Positions 56,311-64,000 of a DNA stretch of 64,000 bases are shown piece after piece. The notes beneath the pieces were generated by a model. It was not told where the DNA came from and did no database searches. It saw only the letters and a program-made list of their open reading frames with translations. The stretch is from Betaproteobacteria bacterium (GTDB lineage Bacteria; Pseudomonadota; Gammaproteobacteria; Burkholderiales; SHXO01): positions 20,385 to 84,384 of the forward strand of contig JANXRW010000070.1 of assembly GCA_025356655.1 (NCBI GenBank). The letters are read 5' to 3'. The stretch's first letter is position 1. Every line of letters starts with the position of its first letter. Position numbers and translations under genes: made by a program.

Positions 56311-56988
56311 CTAGCGCCGTCGGCGAAATACCGCAAAGCCGATGACGCCGGCCGCCAGCAAGGCGCTGGAGGTGGGTTCGGGTACGGCAGTCACCCCAAA
56401 ATCTCCTCCTTGAAGGATGACCGGGGTGCCCGGTTGGGCGTCGAGGGGAGCAGCGGCGAGGCCACCCCCCGGTGTGAGGGCGACACCCCCGTCACAGGCG
56501 CCACCGCCGAAGGCGGCGCCGGCGGTACCCCAGGTGATCAGGCACCATCGGGGCGGCGCCCCAGGGCTCGTCGCGTCTCGGAAGAGTTCAAGTGAGGCGC
56601 TGTAATCGGCGTTGCTCACCGTGAGAGCGCGCACCCCGCCGGCGTCCGAGATGAAGGCTTTTTCGCCGGGGATATACTGAGGGGAGGGGCCGCTGGGTTG
56701 GTTGAAGTTGCAGTCCGAGGTCCCGCAAGCGGGTACCAGACCTCCATCGAAAGTGGCGGTGAACAAATCCACATGGGCGTTCCCGCTTCCCAGCAGGTCC
56801 GGCGGCGCGACCCAGAAATCCCCCGTCCCGTCCAACTGGGTGGGAATCGCTTGGTCGAAGAAGCTTAGCGAATAGTGTGTGTCGCCTGCCGGCGGCGTGG
56901 CTGCCTCTGCGCCGGTGCAAAGTGCCAGCACGGAGATCGATGCGGCGCGCGCGATGACGCCGATATGCTTGCGGAAATAGGTGCCCAT
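56311..56988 (-). CDS. PEP-CTERM sorting-signal protein
   Basis: This 225-residue exported protein has a signal peptide (HIGVIARAASISVLALC then TGAEA-AT). The C-terminal sorting signal is VPEPTSSALLAAGVIGFAVF followed by an arginine run: the VPEP motif, a hydrophobic segment and a basic tail recognised by an exosortase. The central part has no known domain and contains four cysteines (PACGTSDC and two later). GGAGG precedes ATG 56988. Function unknown; PEP-CTERM proteins are usually surface or biofilm-matrix associated. The exosortase (EpsH/XrtA) is not in the window. Confidence 0.85.
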   Translation of the reverse strand: MGTYFRKHIGVIARAASISVLALCTGAEAATPPAGDTHYSLSFFDQAIPTQLDGTGDFWVAPPDLLGSGNAHVDLFTATFDGGLVPACGTSDCNFNQPSGPSPQYIPGEKAFISDAGGVRALTVSNADYSASLELFRDATSPGAPPRWCLITWGTAGAAFGGGACDGGVALTPGGGLAAAPLDAQPGTPVILQGGDFGVTAVPEPTSSALLAAGVIGFAVFRRRR

Positions 56989-57269
56989 GGTGGCCTCCAA
57001 TGGGGATTATGTCGGATAGGTGATACCCGGCCTGGGGAGATGATAACAAGCTCCGCCCGCCCCAAGGCTTTGTCGCGAGAGCATAACTCAATAGGGTGAT
57101 CGCTGCAGCGCCTTCCGTGGAGGTCCTCGGGGTTGCGCTAGGCGCGGCGCTTTCCGCCAAGGGGACAAGCTTGTAAAGTGTCGAGTCGCCGCGCCAGTCC
57201 GGGCTCCTGGTGGCGCCCACAGGCGGCGCCCGGGACCCAGCGCCGCCCTCGTCCAATTAGGAGAACACC

Positions 57270-58451
57270 ATGACCGACGCAGTGATCGTCGCCACTGCCC
57301 GAACCCCCATCGGCAAAGCCTACCGCGGCAGCCTCAACATGACCCACGGCGCGCAGTTAGGTGGCCACGCCGTGGCTCACGCCGTCGCCCGGGCCGGCAT
57401 CGAGCCGGGCGAGGTGGAGGACGTGATCATGGGCTGCGCCATGCCCGAGGGGGCCACCGGCGAGAATATCGCCCGGCAGATCGCCTTGCGCGCCGGCCTG
57501 CCCGTTTCCGTGGGCGGGGTAACCGTGAATCGGTTCTGCAGTTCCGGGCTGCAGACCATCGTGATGGCGGCGCACCGCGTGCTGGTGGACCGGGTTCCGG
57601 TCATGGTCGCCGGCGGGCTGGAGTCCATCAGCTTGGTGCAGAACGAGCACAAGAACAACTTCCACGGGCGCGATCCGTGGCTCCTGGAGCACAAGCCCGA
57701 GATCTACCTGCCCATGATCCAGACGGCCGAGGTCGTGGCCCGCCGCTATGCAGTGAGCCGCGACACGCAGGATGAGTATGCCCTGCAGAGCCAGCAGCGC
57801 ACCGCCGCTGGCCAGCAGGCCGGTCGATTCGATGCGGAGATCGTGCCCATAACGACGACCATGGCTGTGGTGGACAAGGCCACGGGCGCCACCTCGCTCA
57901 AGGAGGTGACCTTATCGCGCGATGAGGGCAACCGCCCCGATACCACGGCCGCCGGGCTCTCGAGTCTGAAGCCCGTGATCGATGGCGGCTTCATCACGGC
58001 GGGAAACGCGAGCCAACTCTCCGATGGCGCCTCGGCCTGCGTGGTGATGGACGGCAAACTCGCCGAGCGGCGCGGACTATCGCCGCTGGGGATCTTCCGC
58101 GGCTTCGCCACCGCTGGACTGGAGCCCGACGAAATGGGCATCGGTCCGGTGTACGCCGTGCCCCGCCTGCTCGAGCGCGCCGGCCTTAAAATCGACGACA
58201 TCGGCCTGTGGGAACTCAACGAGGCCTTCGCCGTGCAGGTGCTCTACAGCCGGGATCGCCTGGGTATCGACAACGACCGCCTGAACGTGGACGGCGGCGC
58301 CATCTCCATCGGTCACCCCTACGGAATGAGTGGCGCGCGCCTCCTTGGCCACGCGCTCATCGAGGGCAAGCGCCGAGGCGTGAAGTACGTGGTGGTCACC
58401 ATGTGCATCGGGGGTGGCATGGGGGCCGCGGGCCTTTTCGAAGTCTGCTGA
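57270..58451 (+). CDS. Acetyl-CoA C-acyltransferase (3-ketoacyl-CoA thiolase, FadA type)
   Basis: This 393-residue thiolase cleaves 3-ketoacyl-CoA with CoA to acetyl-CoA and a shortened acyl-CoA. The active-site Cys is in [15 protein letters not shown], and the second catalytic region is [19 protein letters not shown] (GHP). The C-terminal Cys is in [23 protein letters not shown] lies eight bases ahead of the ATG. It supplies the last beta-oxidation step for the fused hydratase/dehydrogenase gene and is followed by an acyl-CoA dehydrogenase gene. Confidence 0.93.
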   Translation: MTDAVIVATARTPIGKAYRGSLNMTHGAQLGGHAVAHAVARAGIEPGEVEDVIMGCAMPEGATGENIARQIALRAGLPVSVGGVTVNRFCSSGLQTIVMAAHRVLVDRVPVMVAGGLESISLVQNEHKNNFHGRDPWLLEHKPEIYLPMIQTAEVVARRYAVSRDTQDEYALQSQQRTAAGQQAGRFDAEIVPITTTMAVVDKATGATSLKEVTLSRDEGNRPDTTAAGLSSLKPVIDGGFITAGNASQLSDGASACVVMDGKLAERRGLSPLGIFRGFATAGLEPDEMGIGPVYAVPRLLERAGLKIDDIGLWELNEAFAVQVLYSRDRLGIDNDRLNVDGGAISIGHPYGMSGARLLGHALIEGKRRGVKYVVVTMCIGGGMGAAGLFEVC

Positions 58452-58469
58452 GCGCAATTCCCCTCAATT

Positions 58470-58504
58470 CCGTAGCCCGGGGCGCTGTGCGCCGGGGGCT
58501 ACGG
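58470..58504. repeat. REP-like palindrome between thiolase and acyl-CoA dehydrogenase genes
   Basis: Outer arms CCGTAGCCC (58470-58478) and GGGCTACGG (58496-58504) are perfect inverse complements. A GG/GG internal bulge and an inner GGCGC-TGT-GCGCC hairpin complete a REP-type fold with a GTAG head. I saw no second copy in the window. It could slow or end transcription between the two genes. Confidence 0.6.
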
Positions 58505-58517
58505 GGATGGATTCTCC

Positions 58518-60317
58518 ATGGACAACCGACTGATCAACCGGCGCGACCTAGCCTTCCAGCTCTATGAGGTGCTGGAGGTGCAGGCGTTGACCCAGCGTGC
58601 CCGCTACGCCGACCACAGCCGGGAGACCTTCGAAGCGGCCATCGACACGGCGCTGCGCATCGCGCTCGACCACTTCGCCAGCCACAACCGCAAGGCCGAC
58701 GAGCAGGAACCACGCTTCGATGGTGAGCGCGTGCACCTCATCCCGGAAGTGGCGCAGGCCTTGAAAGCCTTTTGCGACGCCGGGTTGATGGCGGCGGCGC
58801 GGGATTACGACCAGGGCGGGATGCAATTGCCGGTCACCGTGGCGCAGGCGCTGCTAGCCTTGTTCAACGCGGCCAATGTCTCCACCGCGGCCTACCCCTT
58901 TCTCACCATCGCCAACGCCAACCTGATCGCCGCCTTTGGCAGCGAAGAGCAGCGCCGGTTGTACCTCCCGCCACTACTCGATGGACGGTTCCTGGGGACC
59001 ATGGCACTGACCGAGCCCCAGGCGGGCTCATCGCTGGCGGACCTGCGCACCAGCGCCGTGCCGGACGGGCCAGGGCGCTACCGGATCACCGGCAACAAGA
59101 TCTACATCTCCGCGGGCGACCACGACCTCTCGGAGAACATCATCCACCTCGTCCTGGCGCGCCTGCGCGGCGCGCCGCCTGGCGTGCGGGGCATCTCTTT
59201 GTTCATCGTACCCAAGTACCTGTTGAACGAGGACGGCTCCCTGGCCGAGCGCAATGACGTGACCCTCGCGGGCCTGTTGCACAAGATGGGCTATCGCGGC
59301 ACGACCTCCACGGTACTCAATTTCGGCGAGCGCGGCGGCGCCGTGGGTTATCTGGTGGGCGAGGCGAACCAAGGGCTGCGCTACATGTTCCACATGATGA
59401 ACGAGGCGCGTATCGGCGTCGGACTGGGCGCTGCGATGCTTGGCCTCACGGGCTACCTGCACGCCCTGGCCTACGCTCGTGAGCGCTTGCAGGGGCGGCC
59501 CCCGGGTGCCAAGGATCCGGCCGCGCCGCCGGTGCGCATCATCGAGCACGCGGACGTGCGGCGGATGTTGTTGGCGCAGAAGGCAGCCGTGGAAGGGGCG
59601 GTGGCGCTTTGTCTGTACGCCGCGCGCCTGGTCGATGATCAGCAAAGCGCACCTGCACCGGCGCAACGCGAGGAGGCCCGCATGCTGCTGGAGGTGCTCA
59701 CGCCGGTGGTGAAGGCCTGGCCCTCCGAGTACTGCCTGCGCGCCAACGCGCTGGCCATTCAGGTCCACGGTGGCGCCGGCTACACCCGGGATTTCCCCGT
59801 GGAGCAGTTCTACCGTGACAATCGCCTGAACCCCATTCACGAGGGTACCAATGGCATCCAGGGGCTCGACTTGCTCGGGCGCAAGCTGGCCCTGGAGGAC
59901 GGTAAGCCCTTCGCACTCCTGCTTGCGCGGCTGGGCGACGGTGCGCGCGCGGCCGTAGCGCAGCCGGCATTGCAGACGCACGGTGAAGCCCTGGCACGCG
60001 CAGCGCAGCGGCTCGCGTCGGTGAGCGAGTTGCTCCGGGGAACCCTGACGACCGATCCCGCGCAAGCCCTTGCCAATGCCAGCGTTTATCTGGAAGCGAC
60101 CGGTCACGTGGTGATCGCCTGGATGTGGCTGCGCCAGGCCTTGGTGGCGCTGGCCGCCCTGCCCGGGGCCAGCGCCGGGGATGGGGACTTTTACCGCGGC
60201 AAACTTGCCGCCTGCCAGTACTTTTTCCGCTACGAACTGCCCGAAGTGCACACGCGCTTCGACCTGTTGGCCAGCCTGGATCGCACCTGCCTGGACATGG
60301 ACGAGCGTGGATTCTAA
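58518..60317 (+). CDS. Acyl-CoA dehydrogenase
   Basis: This FAD enzyme oxidises acyl-CoA to enoyl-CoA, the first beta-oxidation step. At 599 residues it is longer than the 380-residue short-chain enzymes and resembles the large group with a C-terminal extension (DmdC-like). Motifs include LGTMALTEPQAGSSLADLRT, YRGTTSTVLNFG and IQVHGGAGYTRDFPVEQFY. The catalytic Glu region may be NPIHEGTNGIQGLDLL (EGTNGIQ), typical of this group. The substrate is not predictable. It follows the REP-like palindrome after the thiolase gene. Confidence 0.9.
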   Translation: MDNRLINRRDLAFQLYEVLEVQALTQRARYADHSRETFEAAIDTALRIALDHFASHNRKADEQEPRFDGERVHLIPEVAQALKAFCDAGLMAAARDYDQGGMQLPVTVAQALLALFNAANVSTAAYPFLTIANANLIAAFGSEEQRRLYLPPLLDGRFLGTMALTEPQAGSSLADLRTSAVPDGPGRYRITGNKIYISAGDHDLSENIIHLVLARLRGAPPGVRGISLFIVPKYLLNEDGSLAERNDVTLAGLLHKMGYRGTTSTVLNFGERGGAVGYLVGEANQGLRYMFHMMNEARIGVGLGAAMLGLTGYLHALAYARERLQGRPPGAKDPAAPPVRIIEHADVRRMLLAQKAAVEGAVALCLYAARLVDDQQSAPAPAQREEARMLLEVLTPVVKAWPSEYCLRANALAIQVHGGAGYTRDFPVEQFYRDNRLNPIHEGTNGIQGLDLLGRKLALEDGKPFALLLARLGDGARAAVAQPALQTHGEALARAAQRLASVSELLRGTLTTDPAQALANASVYLEATGHVVIAWMWLRQALVALAALPGASAGDGDFYRGKLAACQYFFRYELPEVHTRFDLLASLDRTCLDMDERGF

Positions 60318-60340
60318 GAACAACGACAGGGACGATGCCC

Positions 60341-61117
60341 ATGAGCGTTAAGAAACTGTTCGACCTGGGCGGCCAGGTGGCTCTCGTTACCGGCGGCTCC
60401 CGTGGGATAGGCCTGCAGATGGCGTCCGCCCTGGGTGAAATGGGTGCCCGCGTGGTGCTGGCCGCACGCAAGCCCGAGGAACTCGACCAGGCCCGGCTCG
60501 CGCTGCAGGCCCAGGGCATCGCGGTGCACACCTTTGTTTGCGACTTGCAGGGGCGCGATGCGCCGCGTTCGCTGGTGCAGGATGTCCTCGCGACCTGCGG
60601 GCGCCTGGACATCCTGGTGAACAACGCCGGCGCCACCTGGGGCGCTCCCGCCCAAACGCATCCGTTACCCGCCTGGGAGAAGGTCCTCGGGCTAAACGTC
60701 ACGGCGCTGTTCCTCCTGGCCCAGGCCGCGGGTGACCTCGCCATGATCCCGGCTGGGCGTGGGCGCATCATTAATGTGGCGTCCGTGGCCGGTCTCGCAG
60801 GTACCGATCCGCGCTTCATGCAGACCTTGGCCTACAACACCAGCAAAGGCGGGGTGGTGAACTTTACGCGCTCGCTTGCCGCCGAGTGGGCGCAATACGG
60901 CATCACCGTCAACGCCATCGCGCCCGGGGTGTTTCCCACCAAGATGGCGCGCGGCATGATCGATGCGGCTGAAGCCTTCATCCTTGACCGTACGCCCCTG
61001 CGTCGCCTGGGTAACGAGGACGACCTGAAGGGCATCGTCGTGCTGTTGGCTTCCGCCGCCTCGGCCTATATCACCGGGCAGGTGGTGGCGGTCGACGGCG
61101 GCATGTCGGCGATCTAG
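60341..61117 (+). CDS. Short-chain dehydrogenase/reductase
   Basis: This 258-residue classical SDR has the NAD(P)-binding VALVTGGSRGIGLQMASALG. The NNAG motif lies in ILVNNAGATWGAPA, the catalytic Ser in INVASVAGLAGT and the YxxxK in LAYNTSKGGVVNF. VDGGMSAI closes the C terminus. It may oxidise a hydroxyacyl intermediate or reduce a ketone in the same pathway. ATG 60341 has AGGG about nine bases ahead; an in-frame ATG at 60335 is too close to it. Confidence 0.9.
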   Translation: MSVKKLFDLGGQVALVTGGSRGIGLQMASALGEMGARVVLAARKPEELDQARLALQAQGIAVHTFVCDLQGRDAPRSLVQDVLATCGRLDILVNNAGATWGAPAQTHPLPAWEKVLGLNVTALFLLAQAAGDLAMIPAGRGRIINVASVAGLAGTDPRFMQTLAYNTSKGGVVNFTRSLAAEWAQYGITVNAIAPGVFPTKMARGMIDAAEAFILDRTPLRRLGNEDDLKGIVVLLASAASAYITGQVVAVDGGMSAI

Positions 61118-61119
61118 TC

Positions 61120-61521
61120 ATGGAGTCGAGCGGTTTCGACATCCATGTCCCCTTCGTCGAGCACCTGGGGATTCGCCAGGAGCGGCAGGCCGGCGGCCGC
61201 GTCCTGCTCCATTTCGCGCCCGAGGAGGCGCATCTGAACAGTTGGAACGGCGTCCACGGGGGCGTCCTGATGACGCTGTTGGACGTGGCGATGGGTAGCG
61301 CCGCACGGTCTATGGATCACAAATGCAACGGCGCCATGACCGTGGAGATGAAGGTGAACTTCATCGCGGCGGCCACCGGGGCGGTGCGGGCGCTGGGTTG
61401 GGCCCAGCCTGCCGGGCGCACGCTGTATTTTACCGAAGCGGAACTCCGCGACGCGCAGGACCGGCTGCTTGCCAAGGCCAGCGGAACCTTCAAGCTGCGC
61501 TATCCCCCGGCCGGCGCATGA
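61120..61521 (+). CDS. PaaI-family hot-dog thioesterase
   Basis: This 133-residue protein has a single hot-dog domain. NSWNGVHGGVLMTLLDVAMG, with the HGG motif, carries the catalytic Asp or Glu region (LLDVAMG). The end, AKASGTFKLR, is typical. Family members hydrolyse acyl- or aryl-CoA esters and can release CoA from dead-end intermediates. It begins two bases after the SDR stop. Confidence 0.88.
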   Translation: MESSGFDIHVPFVEHLGIRQERQAGGRVLLHFAPEEAHLNSWNGVHGGVLMTLLDVAMGSAARSMDHKCNGAMTVEMKVNFIAAATGAVRALGWAQPAGRTLYFTEAELRDAQDRLLAKASGTFKLRYPPAGA

Positions 61522-61595
61522 CACTGGCGAGAGGCGCATAGCGCGTGGCACTATGACCAGAATTGCGCTGCCCTTCCCTTTAGCCCGGTGAACCC

Positions 61596-63068
61596 ATGAC
61601 CGCAAAGACGCTCGCCGCCTGTATCCTGGCCGCCGCGGCCCTTCTAGCCGCCAGCGCCCGCGCTGACTTGCCGCAGGCGCGCTCGGCCTACGAGCGCGCC
61701 GACTATCGCGCAGCCTTCCCCGAGTTACAAAAGCTCGCCCGCGCGGGAAGCGCCGAAGCGCAGCGGTTGCTCGCCGAGTCCTACGAGCAAGGCCGCGGCG
61801 TGGCGCAAGACTTCGTGGAGGCAAACGCGTGGTATGCGAAGGCGGCTGCGCAGGGCGACGGTGAGTCCCAGGAAGTCCTTTGCTCCAACGCTTTCTTCGG
61901 CGAGCACGGTGCGCGTCAGGATTGGGATGAAGCGGCGAAACACTGTCTGGATGCCGCGCGGCATCTCAGACCCTATCCCTCCTACCTTGCGGGCTACCTG
62001 CTCGAGGCCGGCCGCGGCGCGCCGGTCGATCTCGCGCGCGCCGCGGAACTCTATCGGGTGGCGGCGAAGGCGGAGAACCTGGAGGCGCAGGAAGCGCTGG
62101 GCCGGATGTACTTCTTCGGCAAAGGCGTGGCCAAGGACGACGTGCTGGCCTTGCAGTGGAACCGTCGCCCAGCGGAACAGGGCCGCTCCGGCGCCCAGTT
62201 GCTCTTGGGCTACGCCTACGAGTTCGGCCGCGGCACGACGGCCGATCCGGCGCAGGCGGTGGCGTGGTACCGCAAGGCCGCCGAGCAGGGAGTGGGTGCG
62301 GCCATGGGTGCGCTGGCGCACCTGCTCGCGCAGGGTACCGGCGGCGTTGCCAAGGACGAGTCCCTCGCGCTGCAGTGGTACCTGAAGGCGGCGGACAAGG
62401 GAGAAGCTTCGGCCTGGAACCCCCTGGGTTGGGCTTACCACGAGGGCGCCGGCGTCACTGTGGACGACGCGCAGGCCCTGACCTGGTTCCAGCGGGCCGC
62501 AGCGGCCGGTGACCAGGAGGCGCAATTCATGACCGGATTCCTGCTCGAGCAGGGACGGGTCGGCGCCCGCGACGTGCCTCAGGCGCTACCCTGGTACACG
62601 CGCGCAGCCGAGGGCGGCAATGTCGACGCGATGCAGGCCCTGGGCCGTCTGTACTTCGCCGGCGACGGTGTGCCGGCGGACCACGCCCAGGCGGCGCGCT
62701 GGTACACCACGCCTGCCACGAATGGCGATCCGGTCGCCCAATACATGCTCGGTTACATCAACGAGACGGGGCGCCTGGGCGCGAACGCCGATCCGGTGCA
62801 GGCGCTGCGCTGGTATGGGGAGGCGGCGGCACGGGGTCATTCGGCGGCGCAGGTGCGTCTGGGTGCCATGCTGTTCCAAGGCAAGGGTGGTCCGGCGGAC
62901 CCCGTGCGTGGCCATATGTGGACCAACCTCGGCGCGGCCCAACTCTCCGCTGAAGATCGCACGCAGGCGGAGAAACAGCGGGATTTCATTGGCGCACGCC
63001 TCAGTGCCGACCAACTAGTTCAAGCACAGCGGTTGGCGCGCGAATGGAAACCCAGCGATCCCCGCTAA
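61596..63068 (+). CDS. Sel1-repeat (tetratricopeptide-like) exported protein
   Basis: This 490-residue protein has a signal peptide (KTLAACILAAAALLAASARA-DL). About ten Sel1-like repeats of some 36 residues follow, with the A-x-G-x(4,5)-A-x2-L-G-x-L/M pattern: GVAQDFVEANAWYAKAAAQG, then AVAWYRKAAEQGVGAAMGAL and ALRWYGEAAARGHSAAQVRL. Such alpha/alpha repeats act as protein-protein interaction scaffolds. No enzymatic domain is visible. It is separated by 74 bases from the thioesterase gene, so it may belong to another unit, perhaps with the TonB-like gene downstream. Confidence 0.9.
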   Translation: MTAKTLAACILAAAALLAASARADLPQARSAYERADYRAAFPELQKLARAGSAEAQRLLAESYEQGRGVAQDFVEANAWYAKAAAQGDGESQEVLCSNAFFGEHGARQDWDEAAKHCLDAARHLRPYPSYLAGYLLEAGRGAPVDLARAAELYRVAAKAENLEAQEALGRMYFFGKGVAKDDVLALQWNRRPAEQGRSGAQLLLGYAYEFGRGTTADPAQAVAWYRKAAEQGVGAAMGALAHLLAQGTGGVAKDESLALQWYLKAADKGEASAWNPLGWAYHEGAGVTVDDAQALTWFQRAAAAGDQEAQFMTGFLLEQGRVGARDVPQALPWYTRAAEGGNVDAMQALGRLYFAGDGVPADHAQAARWYTTPATNGDPVAQYMLGYINETGRLGANADPVQALRWYGEAAARGHSAAQVRLGAMLFQGKGGPADPVRGHMWTNLGAAQLSAEDRTQAEKQRDFIGARLSADQLVQAQRLAREWKPSDPR

Positions 63069-63101
63069 GCGGGCCGGCCTGACCTCGCGGCTTTGGCTGC
63101 C

Positions 63102-64000
63102 GTGGAAGCGTTGCCCGGGGCTCGACTGCGCACCGCCCGCTGGTCGGGACGACGCGCCGTTGCGCTGGCGCTGTCTCTGGTTTTGCACGTGCTGGTGGCT
63201 CTGCTCATTCCCGAGCCCGTGCGTCCCCGAGTAGAGCCCGCCGTGCTCACTGTGGAGTTGGCCCCGACGCCGACCGAGGAGTCTCCGCCCGCTCAGCCCG
63301 CATCCGCGATCAGCCCCGAGGAGGCGCGCCGTGCGCAGGCCTCGCCCGCGGACGATTCACCCCCGACGCCAGCCCAGTTCTTGCCTCTGCCCCTGCTGCC
63401 GCCGCCGAGCGTGCCCCCGCCCGGAGTGGTCGCGCAGCAGCGCCCGGTGCCCCTGCAACCCCCCACGCTCGCGGCCGCACCACAGGCGCCCGAGCGGGCC
63501 CCGGCGCCACCGGAGCAAGTCCTGTCGACGTGGCGCGCCGCGGAGCCGCAGCCGGCGCCGCCTGCACCCGTCAGGCCGGCGCCGAACGCGCCGCCCGTGA
63601 TCAGCAAAGCGGGGATCCTGACCGTGCCCAGCCGCGAGGCCAGCAGCCTTGCGGCGCAGGCCTTCGCGGAGCAGCGTGGCCCGGTGGTGCCTGCTGCTGG
63701 TAACCCGCGGCGGGCGGCCCCCTTTGCGGAAGCCGCCGCAGCCGCGGCAGCGCCCGTACTGCCGTCCCGTCACGCGCTAAACCCGGCCGAATCCGCGCTG
63801 GCGTCGGCATCCGAGCCTGCTCCCCCGCCAACCCGACCGGCAAAGGTCCGTCCGGAGGTGACCGGAATCGCGGCGCAGGCAGCCCTCCCCGGGGTGCCGG
63901 AGGCCGCAGTGGCGCCGGAATTGCGCGACGAGGGTTTCGGCGACGCGGCCCCGAGCCCGACGCTCGCAGGGCCCACGCGGCAGCGCGTGGAAAGAGCCGA
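63102..64000 (+). CDS. TonB-like proline/alanine-rich membrane-anchored protein (3' end beyond window)
   Basis: The frame is open from an upstream stop to the window edge, giving about 299 residues with no stop. Near the N terminus a basic stretch (LRTARWSGRR) leads to a single hydrophobic segment, AVALALSLVLHVLVALLI, then RVEPAVLTVELAPTP. This resembles the N-terminal anchor of TonB/energy-transducer proteins, and the rest is a long Pro/Ala-rich linker. The C-terminal TonB domain would be beyond the edge, so identity is unproven. GTG 63102 is chosen; TTG 63093 is possible. It follows the Sel1 gene by about 33 bases. Confidence 0.6.
   Translation, partial: MEALPGARLRTARWSGRRAVALALSLVLHVLVALLIPEPVRPRVEPAVLTVELAPTPTEESPPAQPASAISPEEARRAQASPADDSPPTPAQFLPLPLLPPPSVPPPGVVAQQRPVPLQPPTLAAAPQAPERAPAPPEQVLSTWRAAEPQPAPPAPVRPAPNAPPVISKAGILTVPSREASSLAAQAFAEQRGPVVPAAGNPRRAAPFAEAAAAAAAPVLPSRHALNPAESALASASEPAPPPTRPAKVRPEVTGIAAQAALPGVPEAAVAPELRDEGFGDAAPSPTLAGPTRQRVERA

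Noticed and set aside
59028..60323. Open frame antisense to the acyl-CoA dehydrogenase gene
   Set aside because: The sense strand carries all conserved dehydrogenase motifs and the antisense translation is unremarkable.

Overview
This is a GC-rich (roughly two-thirds G+C) bacterial chromosome segment with dense genes and many ATGA/TGATG overlaps. The gene content is proteobacterial. Two blocks resemble betaproteobacterial order as I remember it: purM / AI-2E exporter / hda / HAD hydrolase / pcnB / folK / deoxynucleoside kinase / panC, and rsmB / DUF3108 / purN. A PEP-CTERM protein and a Liv-type importer beside CoA-dependent catabolism genes would fit a Rhodocyclales-like organism. That placement is inference, not an alignment. 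I saw no rRNA, tRNA, CRISPR array, prophage or intact insertion sequence.

Left part (1-14.97 kb, mostly minus strand): recD (N-terminal part only, running off the left edge), recB and recC make the RecBCD helicase-nuclease. A plus-strand quinone oxidoreductase lies between recB and recD. Upstream of recC is a run of queC (7-deazaguanine synthesis, probably starting at CTG), an NMT1/THI5-like substrate-binding protein, its permease and ATPase, an isochorismatase-fold hydrolase, a thioredoxin-fold protein and an NAD-dependent epimerase. A tandem-rhodanese sulfurtransferase follows.

Middle (15-31 kb): a PA0069-type radical SAM protein, a DUF2007 protein, ybiB, a PP2C phosphatase, an iron-type superoxide dismutase, a conserved hypothetical gene and a DUF192 protein. 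Next is a three-gene signalling operon: a very large CHASE/PAS/GAF histidine kinase, a receiver fused to an anti-sigma-type ATPase, and a receiver fused to a SpoIIE phosphatase. After it comes a periplasmic alcohol-oxidation module: a PQQ alcohol dehydrogenase with the Asp-X-Asp signature of lanthanide enzymes, a XoxJ-like binding protein and a c-type cytochrome. An Rrf2 regulator and a decayed SDR pseudogene sit between the last two.

Housekeeping block (31-46.7 kb): dut-coaBC, radC, rpmB-rpmG, a fatty-acid desaturase, rsmB/DUF3108/purN/purM, and perM-like/hda/HAD/pcnB/folK/deoxynucleoside kinase/panC.

Right part (46.7-64 kb): an acyl-CoA ligase, a complete LivKHMGF-type importer, a fused enoyl-CoA hydratase/3-hydroxyacyl-CoA dehydrogenase, a thiolase, an acyl-CoA dehydrogenase, an SDR and a PaaI-type thioesterase. 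Together they look like uptake, CoA activation and beta-oxidation of an organic acid. A CAP-domain lipoprotein and a PEP-CTERM protein interrupt this set. A Sel1-repeat protein and the start of a TonB-like protein close the window.
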